Positions 22,986-30,727 of a DNA stretch of 41,769 nucleotides are shown here, in pieces. Below the pieces are notes generated by a model, which searched no databases, was not told where the DNA came from, and was given only the letters and a program-made list of their open reading frames with translations. Location of the stretch: IMG/VR virus record IMGVR_UViG_3300010211_000043, positions 1 through 41,769 of that record. The stretch is one strand, 5' to 3'. A program made the translations under genes and the position numbers. Position 1 is the stretch's first letter; each line of letters opens with the position of its first letter. Source of the DNA: a virus.

Positions 22986-23242
22986 TGGCACGTCGTCGCA
23001 TGCCCCGGCGGGGACAATGCCTACCGCCGCATGACGCTCTGCCTCTGGCTCAGGTCCTGAGCCCGGGGTTGCATGCCACGCTGTTGGGCGATGGCTTCAC
23101 GCTGACGCCCACGGTGCGGCCCTACTTGCGCACCGACGGCCATGTGTCCATCCGGCTGGTCTGGCGGTGCCGGCACCGAGGCGATAGCGCCAGCGTCAGC
23201 ATTACCCATGTGGTGACCGTGGACGGGAGGTCGGGGCCATGA
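22985..23242 (+). CDS. Small basic early protein, 85 aa
   Basis: Begins MARRRMPRRGQCLPPHDALPLAQ and ends with beta strands (HVSIRLVWRCRHRGDSASVSITHVVTV). The ATG overlaps the upstream stop; its own stop overlaps the GemA start. It has no recognised family. The basic head suggests nucleic-acid contact. Confidence 0.65.
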   Translation: MARRRMPRRGQCLPPHDALPLAQVLSPGLHATLLGDGFTLTPTVRPYLRTDGHVSIRLVWRCRHRGDSASVSITHVVTVDGRSGP

Positions 23243-23697
23243 CCGACCGCGCCGCCCGCCTGCGCGCCGTCCATGCCGGAGCGCGCGAGGTGGGTTTGTC
23301 CGACGACGCCCGCCGCGACCTGATGGCGCGCATCACCGGCTGCCGGTCCGCCAAGGACATGACGGAGGCCCAGCTTGGCGCGGTGCTGGCGGAATACGAC
23401 CGCCTGCGCGGCCGGCCCGGCAAAAGCGGAGCCCGTAAGTTCCGCCCCGCCGCCAATCCCCTGGCTCGCAAAGTCCATGCGCAATGGGGCGAATTGTGCC
23501 GGCGCGGCGCCGTGTGTGCCAAATCGGCCGCCGATCGCCGCCAAGCCCTGCGCACGTGGTGCGGGCGCCAGCTGCAGCCGGGCGCGACCGTGCTGCTCGA
23601 CCCCGACCTGCTGGCCGATGAGGACCTGACGATCTTGGTCGAGAGCCTGAAAAAGTGGCTCGCACGGTTGGAGGCCGCCGAGGCCCGGGAAGAGTAA
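23239..23697 (+). CDS. gemA: GemA-like regulatory protein
   Basis: 152 aa. The pattern LRAVHAGAREVGLSDDARRDLMARITGCRSAKDMTEAQLGAVLAEYDRLRG followed by NPLARKVHAQWGELCRRGAV and LRTWCGRQL is the GemA (Mu gp16) family. In Mu it affects host gene expression and gyrase-related processes. Placed directly before the Mor gene, as in Mu. Confidence 0.9.
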   Translation: MTDRAARLRAVHAGAREVGLSDDARRDLMARITGCRSAKDMTEAQLGAVLAEYDRLRGRPGKSGARKFRPAANPLARKVHAQWGELCRRGAVCAKSAADRRQALRTWCGRQLQPGATVLLDPDLLADEDLTILVESLKKWLARLEAAEAREE

Positions 23698-23698
23698 C

Positions 23699-24148
23699 AT
23701 GGACCGCCCCACCTTCACCAAGCTGCGCGAGCGCTACGGTCCCATCCCGGCGGTGTTGCTGCCCGTGGTAGACGTGGCGGGCGAAGAGGCCATGCTGCGT
23801 CTGGTGCATGAACGGGGCGGCTTGGACGTGACCGTACCGGCACCGGAGCGCATCGCCGGGTCGGAACTCCACCAGGCTCTGGGTGTCCCCGTCGAGGTGG
23901 CGGCGGTCGTGGCGCGGCGGCTGCGCGATCGCCACGGTCTGGGAATCACGGTGCCGCGCATGACCGGCTGGCTGAACCGGTTGCGCACGGCCCGTATTGT
24001 CGCGTTGCGGGCGGATGGTCTGCGCATCCAGGATATCGCGCAAAAGCTCGGCGTAACCGAGCGCACGGTGTATCTCGCCTTGGCTCGCCATCGAGAGCAG
24101 GCCCCGGATGACCGCCAACTGGATCTGTTCGGCCCACCGGCAGCCTGA
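23699..24148 (+). CDS. mor: Mor-like transcription activator of middle genes
   Basis: 149 aa. The front is a dimerisation-type region, and the C-terminal part TARIVALRADGLRIQDIAQKLGVTERTVYLALARHR (about 98-133) is the helix-turn-helix of the Mor/C family. Mor binds a dyad as a dimer and recruits RNA polymerase to the middle promoter. The gene's own stop codon lies inside a 16-bp perfect-arm dyad (24144-24159), 66 bases before the muramidase start, where a Mor-controlled promoter is expected. Confidence 0.88.
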   Translation: MDRPTFTKLRERYGPIPAVLLPVVDVAGEEAMLRLVHERGGLDVTVPAPERIAGSELHQALGVPVEVAAVVARRLRDRHGLGITVPRMTGWLNRLRTARIVALRADGLRIQDIAQKLGVTERTVYLALARHREQAPDDRQLDLFGPPAA

Positions 24149-24159
24149 ACCCCTTCAGG
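24144..24159 (+). promoter_or_regulatory. Dyad CCTGAANNCCTTCAGG, candidate Mor site 1
   Basis: CCTGAACCCCTTCAGG has 6-bp inverted arms. Its centre is about 43 bases from a plausible start near 24195, which leaves room for the ribosome binding site GAGGGAGG (24213-24220) before ATG 24226. Mor sites in Mu sit about 43 bases upstream of the start. A CTCACG / CGTGAG stem (24193-24198, 24210-24215) lies between them. Confidence 0.6.
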
Positions 24160-24225
24160 GGGACCCCTGGCCGGCGGTAGACGCATGGTGATCTCACGCT
24201 CCACCGAGACGTGAGGGAGGCCATC

Positions 24226-24819
24226 ATGTCCGTGCCCGACACCATCCAACCCCACGATCATTTTCCCGAAGCGCTCGCGCATATTCTGCGTCACGAGGGC
24301 GGCTATGTAGATCACCCGTCCGACCCGGGCGGCGCCAGCAAATACGGGATGAGCCTACGGACCCTGCGCGCCCAGGGAGACGCCGACCTGGACGGCGTCC
24401 TGGATTGGGATTTGGACAAGGACGGCGATATCGACGCCGCCGATATCCGCGCTCTCACGCCGGAGCACGCCGCCGCCTATTACCGTAAACGGTGGTGGGA
24501 CCGCTACGGCCTCGGCCTGATCCGCTCCGCTCCGGTCGCCGTCAAGATCATGGACATGGCCGTCAATATTGGGGCGCGCCGGGCCGTGCTGATCGCCCAG
24601 CAAGCCGCATGCGGGTGCGGGCGCCCCGTCACCCTGGACGGGGTTCTCGGGCCCGTTACCGCCGCCGCTCTGGACGCGTGCCCGGTTGACGACGTGCGCC
24701 ACCGCGTTTGCCGTCTGCAGCGCGCGTTCTATCGCGACCTGATCGAAGACCGTCCCCGCCTCGCCGTGTTCGAGCGCGGCTGGATGACGCGCGCCGCGTT
24801 CTGGCCCGAGGAGGACTGA
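24226..24819 (+). CDS. GH108 N-acetylmuramidase (endolysin) with EF-hand-like insert
   Basis: 197 aa cell-wall enzyme. Catalytic region LRHEGGYVDHPSDPGGASKYGMS with general acid E24, typical of GH108. Residues 51-73 (DADLDGVLDWDLDKDGDIDAAD) are inserted between the active-site segment and the rest and look like calcium loops; the second (D62, D64, D66, G67, I69, D73) fits a dockerin/EF-hand loop. The C-terminal part (RRAVLIAQQAACGCGRPVTLDGVLGPVTAAAL) is a peptidoglycan-binding-3-like domain. It degrades the wall at lysis. There is no signal peptide, so a holin should release it. SD GAGGGAGG is strong. Confidence 0.9.
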   Translation: MSVPDTIQPHDHFPEALAHILRHEGGYVDHPSDPGGASKYGMSLRTLRAQGDADLDGVLDWDLDKDGDIDAADIRALTPEHAAAYYRKRWWDRYGLGLIRSAPVAVKIMDMAVNIGARRAVLIAQQAACGCGRPVTLDGVLGPVTAAALDACPVDDVRHRVCRLQRAFYRDLIEDRPRLAVFERGWMTRAAFWPEED

Positions 24820-24822
24820 GTC

Positions 24823-24963
24823 ATGCGCATGACCTGGACCAAGGGGGGCGTCATCGTCGCCGTGGTGGTGATCTCGGCCCTGACCGCCGGTGTGCTCTCC
24901 GGCGCCATGCCTTTAGACGCTGCGCTCAATGCCGGACGTTGGTTGTTGGTGCCGGGAGGGTGA
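24823..24963 (+). CDS. Small membrane protein, possible holin
   Basis: 46 aa, MRMTWTKGGVIVAVVVISAL followed by TAGVLSG: one hydrophobic helix (about 7-28) after a basic start, then a short tail. It begins three bases after the muramidase stop. Holins are usually encoded beside the endolysin, so a holin or pinholin role fits, but the single helix is minimal. Confidence 0.6.
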   Translation: MRMTWTKGGVIVAVVVISALTAGVLSGAMPLDAALNAGRWLLVPGG

Positions 24964-24967
24964 TTCG

Positions 24968-25558
24968 ATGCCGGCTCTGACGAAGAAATGCGCAATCGCC
25001 GCCTCTCTGATCGCCATGACCATGGCCCTGGCTGCCTGTGCCAACACCCTCGCCGATCAATGGCTTGGCGCGGTCGATACGACGCCGAAGCGCATCTATC
25101 GCGCCGCCGGCGCCTACGGTGTGATCGCCGGATTAGCCTGCGAATACGTGCAGACGCCAACGGCTCTTCCGGGCGCGTCGGCCCGGCTCGCTCAGGCCGG
25201 CGCCGCCGCCTATGACGCCGTGGTGAACGCGCGGGCCTACGCGGCTTTTGATGATGATGCGATCGCCGGATTGGCCTCGTTGTCCGGCCTCCTGACCGGG
25301 CTGGCCGCGCAGACCCTGGAGGTTAGCGTGGATGCACCGGATATGGATGTCGGCGGACTGACGGGATACGCGGTCGAACGCGCGCTCCAGGTGGCCGTCG
25401 GATATGCGCACTTGCGCACGACGCTGGCGGGCCTCAAGGCCGATCTGGCGGCGATGGTCGCCGAAGGTCGCGATCCGACCGAAACCCAGTGGACCGACGT
25501 GATGGAGGCCGCCCAGACAGCCCGGGACTGCCTAACGGCGGCGGGAGAGGCGTCATGA
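24968..25558 (+). CDS. Lipoprotein of the lysis cassette
   Basis: 196 aa. The N-terminus is a lipoprotein signal: basic KK, hydrophobic core AIAASLIAMTMALAAC, lipobox LAAC with the cysteine at about 24. The rest is alanine-rich and helical (GLTGYAVERALQVAVGYAHLRTTLAGL). Lipid attachment to the outer membrane would suit an outer-membrane spanin-like role, but the mature part is longer than usual o-spanins. Alternative: a surface-exclusion lipoprotein. It overlaps the lipase gene by 4 bases. Confidence 0.75.
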   Translation: MPALTKKCAIAASLIAMTMALAACANTLADQWLGAVDTTPKRIYRAAGAYGVIAGLACEYVQTPTALPGASARLAQAGAAAYDAVVNARAYAAFDDDAIAGLASLSGLLTGLAAQTLEVSVDAPDMDVGGLTGYAVERALQVAVGYAHLRTTLAGLKADLAAMVAEGRDPTETQWTDVMEAAQTARDCLTAAGEAS

Positions 25559-26274
25559 CGGCGTTGCATACCGCCGGTGATGCGGTGCTGGCCGGGCTCT
25601 GTTCGGCGGTTTACGAGCGTGAGCGCCGAGTGCGTGAAGCGGCGATCGGGCGCTTGGGGTGTTTTGTCCTGGGCTGGATCGAATGGGCAGGGTCCGAGGT
25701 GGCGCTGGTCGCCGTTCCGGCTCACGACGCGTTCGCCCTGGTGTTTCGGGGGACTGAGGTGTCCGCATGGCAATGGCGCGATATCGCCGCCAATCTGGGC
25801 ATTCCCTCTCCCTGGGTCGGTCCGGGGAAAGCTCATACCGGCTATGGCCGCCAACTCAATCGCGTGCTGGTGCGGGTCATGGGGTGCCTCATGACAGGGT
25901 GTATGCGCCCCCGGCGCGGCTACATTCTGACGGGGCACAGCATGGGCGGTGCGCTGGCCACGCTGGCCGCAAGCTTGGGCTGCTGGGCGCAGGTCGTCGG
26001 CGCCCAACGCCCCCAGGCCCTGGTGACTTTCGGCGCACCCAAATCGCTCGATCAGACCGGGGGCGACGCCATCACCTGTCCCGTGCGCCGTTATGCGGTG
26101 GACGGCGATCCGGCGCCGCTGTGGCCGCCGGTCCCCGGCTTGACGCACCCCGGCCCGGCGATCCGGTTGCCCGCACCGCCTTGGGATTGGCGCCGCGTCC
26201 CTCGGGGTCTTTGGCCGCTGAGGCACCATGACGTAGACACCTACGCCGAGGCTCTGGCGGTGCCCCATGGATAA
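25555..26274 (+). CDS. Class 3 lipase-like alpha/beta hydrolase
   Basis: 239 aa. Nucleophile motif GHSMGGALATLAA with S129, acid in AVDGDPAPLWPPVPG (D185) and histidine in PLRHHDVDTY (H225), the lipase_3 triad order. VFRGTEVSAWQWRDIAANL gives the oxyanion region (FRGT). No signal peptide is visible, so release would depend on the lysis system. It lies between the lipoprotein and a zinc-finger gene, so it probably acts on membrane lipids at lysis, or on the host at entry. The substrate cannot be told from sequence. Confidence 0.85.
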   Translation: MTALHTAGDAVLAGLCSAVYERERRVREAAIGRLGCFVLGWIEWAGSEVALVAVPAHDAFALVFRGTEVSAWQWRDIAANLGIPSPWVGPGKAHTGYGRQLNRVLVRVMGCLMTGCMRPRRGYILTGHSMGGALATLAASLGCWAQVVGAQRPQALVTFGAPKSLDQTGGDAITCPVRRYAVDGDPAPLWPPVPGLTHPGPAIRLPAPPWDWRRVPRGLWPLRHHDVDTYAEALAVPHG

Positions 26275-26509
26275 CGCCGATATCGCCGCCGACCTGATCG
26301 AGCGCCGCCGGGCCGAAGCCCTGGCCCGCCACGCCGACCGCGCCGCCCGTCCGCGCCAGATGTCGCGGACCCCGGCCGATCGGTGCGCCGGATGCGGGTG
26401 CGTCATTCCGGCCGCGCGCCGGGCGGCCCATCCCGGCGCCACGCGCTGCGCCGCCTGTCAGGCCGCCGCCGAGGTGCGGGCGGCACGCAAACGGCGGACA
26501 GGAGGATGA
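26267..26509 (+). CDS. TraR/DksA-type zinc finger protein
   Basis: 80 aa. IERRRAEALARHADRAARPRQ is a coil and the C-terminal finger is C-x2-C (CAGCGC) ... C-x2-C (CAAC), followed by a basic tail. Small TraR/DksA-like proteins occur in many Mu-like and P2-like phages and bind RNA polymerase. It overlaps the lipase stop by 8 bases. Confidence 0.85.
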   Translation: MDNADIAADLIERRRAEALARHADRAARPRQMSRTPADRCAGCGCVIPAARRAAHPGATRCAACQAAAEVRAARKRRTGG

Positions 26510-26510
26510 T

Positions 26511-26909
26511 GTGGACTGGATGCGATTTGCAGACTGGGCCGTCGGCCTGGGGGCCTGGGCCGGTCTTGCGGCGACCGCCATCGTCGGCATCGTCCTGTGG
26601 CGGATGTGGCCGGTGTTCACGCCCCGCCGAGACGTCGACGCCCTGCGCGCCGACGTCCTCGATCACGGACGACGTCTGGACCGGGGCGATGCACGGTTCC
26701 AGCGTCTGGAAAGTCACATGGAAGGACTGCCCAGACACACCGATCTGACGGCTCTTACCACCATGGTCGGCGAAGTCTCGGCACAGACGCGGGAAGTCGC
26801 CGCCCGTCTGGACGGTCTGGCGCATCTGACGACACGTCTCGACCGGAGCCTTGATCTGCTGACGGAAAACGAGTTGGCGCGCGGGCGTAAGGAGGGCGGA
26901 CCGTCATGA
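26511..26909 (+). CDS. DUF2730-like membrane coiled-coil protein
   Basis: 132 aa. One transmembrane helix (about 8-30, DWAVGLGAWAGLAATAIVGIVLW) is followed by coil repeats (RLDRGDARFQRLESHMEGL, LDGLAHLTTRLDRSLDLLTENELARG). This is the DUF2730 layout found in the Mu gp25 position. GTG 26511 is chosen for the GGAGG five bases upstream; ATG 26520 is an alternative. Confidence 0.8.
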   Translation: MDWMRFADWAVGLGAWAGLAATAIVGIVLWRMWPVFTPRRDVDALRADVLDHGRRLDRGDARFQRLESHMEGLPRHTDLTALTTMVGEVSAQTREVAARLDGLAHLTTRLDRSLDLLTENELARGRKEGGPS

Positions 26910-27211
26910 GCACTCTGGACGATCTGATGCGCGAAGATCGGCGCTTGGTGATCCTGCGGACCCTGGCGGAGGATGTGGATTACCGCCTGAACACCAGCAT
27001 CCTGCACGGCGTGGTCGATCGGTTTGGTCACGGGGTCTCGCGCGACGTGATCGAAGGCGACGTAGCTTGGCTGACCGAAAACGGCCTGGTGACGGCGGAG
27101 ACCCTGGGCGACGGCCGGGTGACCGTGGTCACCCTGACCGGGCGCGGACTGGATGTGGCCCAGGGACACGCCCGCCATCCGGGCGTCAAACGCCCCCGGC
27201 CGGGGGGCTGA
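26906..27211 (+). CDS. Mu gp26-like winged-helix protein
   Basis: 101 aa. LMREDRRLVILRTLAEDVDYRLNTSILHGVVDRFGHGVSRDVIEGDVAWLTENGLVTAETLGDGRVTVVTLTGRGLDVAQG is the conserved phage protein that precedes the small terminase in Mu-like phages (winged HTH shape). Its role is unknown. ATG overlaps the upstream stop. Confidence 0.85.
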   Translation: MSTLDDLMREDRRLVILRTLAEDVDYRLNTSILHGVVDRFGHGVSRDVIEGDVAWLTENGLVTAETLGDGRVTVVTLTGRGLDVAQGHARHPGVKRPRPGG

Positions 27212-27212
27212 G

Positions 27213-27764
27213 ATGGGGCGGAAGAGTTCTATCCGCCGCCTGCCGGCCGAGGTACGCCAGGAGATCGACCGCCTGTTGGGTGCCGAACATACCCTGGACG
27301 AAATCCTCACCCACCTGCGGAGCATGGGTTCGACCACCGTTTCCCGCTCCGCCCTTGGGCGATATGCGACGGATTTCCGGGAGGTCGCTACGCACCTGCG
27401 GGAGACCAGAGAGGTAGCCGCCGGGTTCGCGGCCGAACTCGGCGTCGTTCAAGAAGGCGAGGCCCATCTGGTCCTGGTGCAGATGGTCCAGTCCATGATG
27501 ATGCGCCTAGGCATGGCGCGTCTGAAAAACTCCGAGACGGAAGACGATGCCAAGGAGCTGATGTTCCTGGCCAAGACCATCCGCGACCTGATGGCCAGTA
27601 CCAAGGATCGGGAAGCCCTGAAAGCCCAGCTTGCCAAGGAAATCGCGGCGGAGAACAAGGCAAAACTGGACGGCCTGGATGAAGACGCCGACGCGGAACC
27701 CGCCAAAACCGTCACCATGCGCGAGGCCCTGGATATGGTGCGCCGGCACCTCGGGTTGACGTGA
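27213..27764 (+). CDS. Small terminase subunit, DUF3486 (Mu gp27-like)
   Basis: 183 aa. Start MGRKSSIRRLPAEVRQEIDRLLGAEHTLDEILTHLRSMGSTTVSRSALGRY gives an HTH, followed by helical coils (TREVAAGFAAELG, MMRLGMARLKNSETEDDAKELMFLAKTIRDLMASTKDREAL) of DUF3486. It would bind phage DNA for headful packaging. It overlaps the large subunit start by one base (TGATG). Confidence 0.92.
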   Translation: MGRKSSIRRLPAEVRQEIDRLLGAEHTLDEILTHLRSMGSTTVSRSALGRYATDFREVATHLRETREVAAGFAAELGVVQEGEAHLVLVQMVQSMMMRLGMARLKNSETEDDAKELMFLAKTIRDLMASTKDREALKAQLAKEIAAENKAKLDGLDEDADAEPAKTVTMREALDMVRRHLGLT

Positions 27765-29137
27765 TGACAGCGCCGGCTCCGGCCCTGACCCTTTACCCCT
27801 ATCAGCGACGCTGGTTCGAGGATCGGTCGCGCTTCAAGATCGGCATGTTCGCCCGTCAAACAGGCAAGACCTTCACCACCTGTCTGGAGATCGTGGACGA
27901 CGTCTTCGAAGCCGAGGCGGAAGGGCGGCGCACCCGATGGGTGATCCTGTCGCGCGGTGAGCGTCAGGCCAAGGAAGCGATGGATGAAGCCATCAAGCCC
28001 TTCTGCCGGGCCTATCAAGAGCTGTTCGCTGCGGTCCTGAAGATCGAACCCGTGTTTCGGGAGTATGAGTGGCAGGGCCAAGAAGTGCGGTGCAACGCGC
28101 TTGAGGTGACCTTCCCCGGCGGATCGCGCATCACGGCGCTTCCCGCCAACCCGGACACCGCGCGAGGCTTCAGCGCCAACGTGTTCCTGGATGAGTTCGG
28201 CTTTCATGCCGATAGCCGGCGCATCTGGGCGGCGCTGTTCCCGGTCATCTCCAACGGCTACCGGCTGCGCGTGGTCAGCACCCCCAACGGCAAGGGCAAC
28301 AAGTTCCACGACCTGGTCACCGGTCAGGATGACCGCTGGTCACGCCATGTGGTGGATATTCACCGGGCTGTCGCCGAGGGCCTTCCCCGTGATATCGACG
28401 CTCTGCGTGAAGCCCTGGGCGATGCCGATGCTTGGGCGCAAGAGTACGAGTTGCAGTGGCTGGATGAGGCCAGCGCATGGCTGCCCTATGACCTGATCGG
28501 TGCCGTCGAACATCCGGCCGCCGGCGACCCGATACACTATCAGGGTGGCGCGTGTTTCCTTGGCAATGACATCGCCGCGCGCAACGACCTGTGGGTGACC
28601 TGGGTTCTGGAAGCGGTGGGCGACGTGTTGTGGACGCGCGAGGTCGTGACCCTGAGGCGCGCCTCGTTCGCTGAACAGGACGCCACCATGGATGATCTGT
28701 TCCAGCGCTACCGCGTGGTTCGGCTCGGCATGGATCAAACCGGCATGGGCGAAAAGCCGGTGGAGGATGCCAAGCGCCGCTATGGCGAGAGCCGGGTCGA
28801 GGGCGTGCTGTTCACTGCCGCTAACAAGCTGATGCTGGCGACGGTGGGCAAGGAAGCCTTCGAGGATCGCCGCGTGCGCATCCCGGCCGGCGACCCGGCC
28901 TTGCGCGCGGATCTGCACAAACTGAAAAAGGTTACCGGCCCGACCGGGACGCCCCGCTTTGTGGCGGAGAGCGACGGCACGGGCCATGCCGACCGTGCCT
29001 GGGCCGGGTTCCTCGCGGTCCATGCGGCAACCGATGCAACCTATCAACCCTATGCCTACATCCCCGTCCGTGCGGACCACGCCTCCCGGCAGGTGCGGCT
29101 GACCAGCGGTCTGCGGGCACGGCGGGGCTCATTTTAG
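27764..29137 (+). CDS. Large terminase subunit (Mu gp28-like)
   Basis: 457 aa. ATPase: Walker A ARQTGKT (30-36) and Walker B NVFLDEF (about 139-145). Nuclease: FLGNDIAARNDLWV with D269 and D275, and RLGMDQTGMGE with a further Asp. Length and spacing fit the Mu gp28 family. It cuts and packages integrated phage DNA. ATG 27764 overlaps the upstream stop; GTG 27761 is an alternative. Confidence 0.94.
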   Translation: MTAPAPALTLYPYQRRWFEDRSRFKIGMFARQTGKTFTTCLEIVDDVFEAEAEGRRTRWVILSRGERQAKEAMDEAIKPFCRAYQELFAAVLKIEPVFREYEWQGQEVRCNALEVTFPGGSRITALPANPDTARGFSANVFLDEFGFHADSRRIWAALFPVISNGYRLRVVSTPNGKGNKFHDLVTGQDDRWSRHVVDIHRAVAEGLPRDIDALREALGDADAWAQEYELQWLDEASAWLPYDLIGAVEHPAAGDPIHYQGGACFLGNDIAARNDLWVTWVLEAVGDVLWTREVVTLRRASFAEQDATMDDLFQRYRVVRLGMDQTGMGEKPVEDAKRRYGESRVEGVLFTAANKLMLATVGKEAFEDRRVRIPAGDPALRADLHKLKKVTGPTGTPRFVAESDGTGHADRAWAGFLAVHAATDATYQPYAYIPVRADHASRQVRLTSGLRARRGSF

Positions 29138-29146
29138 GGGAGCGCC

Positions 29147-30727
29147 ATGGCGCGCACGTCCACGATCCTCGGGCCGGATGGCCGGCCGATCCAACGAACC
29201 GCCTTGACGCAAACGGTGGCGGCCCCGGCCTTGACCGGTGTGCGGCAGCCGTTTTCGGGCACCGTCGTCACCGGTCTGACGCCGGAGCGGCTGGGCATGA
29301 TCCTTCGGCGCGCCACCCAGGGCAGCGTCACCGACTATTTGACCCTGGCCGAAGAAATGGAAGAGCGCGACCCTCACTATGCGGCGGTGCTGGGGACGCG
29401 CAAGCGGGCGGTGGCGGGCGTCGAGCCCGTCGTCACGCCGGGCGACGACAGCCCGCGCGCGGGGGAGATCGCCGACTTCGTGCGCCGGACCATCGTCGAT
29501 CAACCCTGGTTCAACGGCATGGTCATGGATCTGCTGGATGCCCTGGGCAAGGGGTACGCCGTCTGCGAAATCCTCTGGCAGACCGGCACCCGGTGGGTGC
29601 CCGCCGCCTGCCCGTGGCGAGACCCGCGCTATTTCGTGTGGGACGAAACGCGCACCGTGTTGCGTCTGGCCGAAGACGGCATGCTCTACGGCGTGGATTT
29701 GCCGCCGGGCAAGGTCATCGTCCACATGCCACATATCAAAAGCGGCTTGGCCGTGCGGGGCGGTTTGGCGCGTTTGGTGGCGTGGTCGTATTTGTTCAAG
29801 ACCTTCGCCCTCAAAGACTGGGCGGCCTTCGCGGAGGTATACGGTCTCCCGCTGCGGTTGGGTCGGTACGGTCCGGCGGCGACACAGGCGGACATCGACA
29901 CGCTGGTGGCCGCCGTGGCCGGTATCGGCACGGACGCCGGGGCCGTGCTGCCCGAAAGCATGCGGATCGAGTTCCAGGGCACCGGCGAGGGCCGGGGCGG
30001 CGGCGACCTGTTCCAGCGGCTGGCCGAGTACTTGGACGGCCAAGTCAGCAAGGCCGTCCTGGGGCAAACCATGACGACGGACGACGGCGCATCGCTGTCC
30101 CAGGCGCAAGTCCATAATGGCGTACGGATCGATGTGGCCCAGGCGGACGCGGCGGCTCTGGCCAACACGACCAATCGAGACCTGGTGCGGGTGGCCGTCG
30201 ATTTGAACTTCGGGCCGCAGGACGCCTATCCCTGGCTGTCTTGGCCGGTGACCGCCCCGGAGGACACCGAGGCCGTGACCAAACAGCTCACCGGCCTTGT
30301 GCCGCTGGGCTTGCGGGTGCGGGCCGAGGACGTGCGCGAGCGCCTGGGCTGGGCCGCGCCCGAAGACGGAGACGCGGTGTTGGGCGGTTCGGGAGGCGAT
30401 ATGGTGCCGTCGCCCGATCCGGCATCGGCCCCGCAGCGTGCCGTCGGCGCTGCACCGGCGGCCGTCTCCGACCCCATTGAGGACGGCTATGCGGCCATCG
30501 CCGAAGCCCTGGACCATGACGACTGGGAGGTGATGGCGCCGTCGGTGTCCGCCGTCCTGGACGCGGCGGACGAGGCCGATGATCCCGACGATCTGGTTGA
30601 GCGTCTGGCGCGCATGATCGAGGGCGGGCGGCTGGACAGCCAGGCGCTGGCGGAGCGGCTGGCGCGGTCCACCCTGCTGGCCCGCGCCCTGGGTGACGCG
30701 CCCGATCCTCCCGCCGAGGCAGACTGA
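29147..30727 (+). CDS. Portal protein, DUF935 (Mu gp29-like)
   Basis: 526 aa. Recognised by TQGSVTDYLTLAEEMEERDPHYAAVLGTRKRAVAGVEPVV, the WFNGMVMDLLDALGKGYAVCEILW segment and DGQVSKAVLGQTMTTD. Typical DUF935 length. The C-terminal 110 residues are acidic and alanine-rich. It overlaps the MuF gene by one base. Confidence 0.93.
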   Translation: MARTSTILGPDGRPIQRTALTQTVAAPALTGVRQPFSGTVVTGLTPERLGMILRRATQGSVTDYLTLAEEMEERDPHYAAVLGTRKRAVAGVEPVVTPGDDSPRAGEIADFVRRTIVDQPWFNGMVMDLLDALGKGYAVCEILWQTGTRWVPAACPWRDPRYFVWDETRTVLRLAEDGMLYGVDLPPGKVIVHMPHIKSGLAVRGGLARLVAWSYLFKTFALKDWAAFAEVYGLPLRLGRYGPAATQADIDTLVAAVAGIGTDAGAVLPESMRIEFQGTGEGRGGGDLFQRLAEYLDGQVSKAVLGQTMTTDDGASLSQAQVHNGVRIDVAQADAAALANTTNRDLVRVAVDLNFGPQDAYPWLSWPVTAPEDTEAVTKQLTGLVPLGLRVRAEDVRERLGWAAPEDGDAVLGGSGGDMVPSPDPASAPQRAVGAAPAAVSDPIEDGYAAIAEALDHDDWEVMAPSVSAVLDAADEADDPDDLVERLARMIEGGRLDSQALAERLARSTLLARALGDAPDPPAEAD

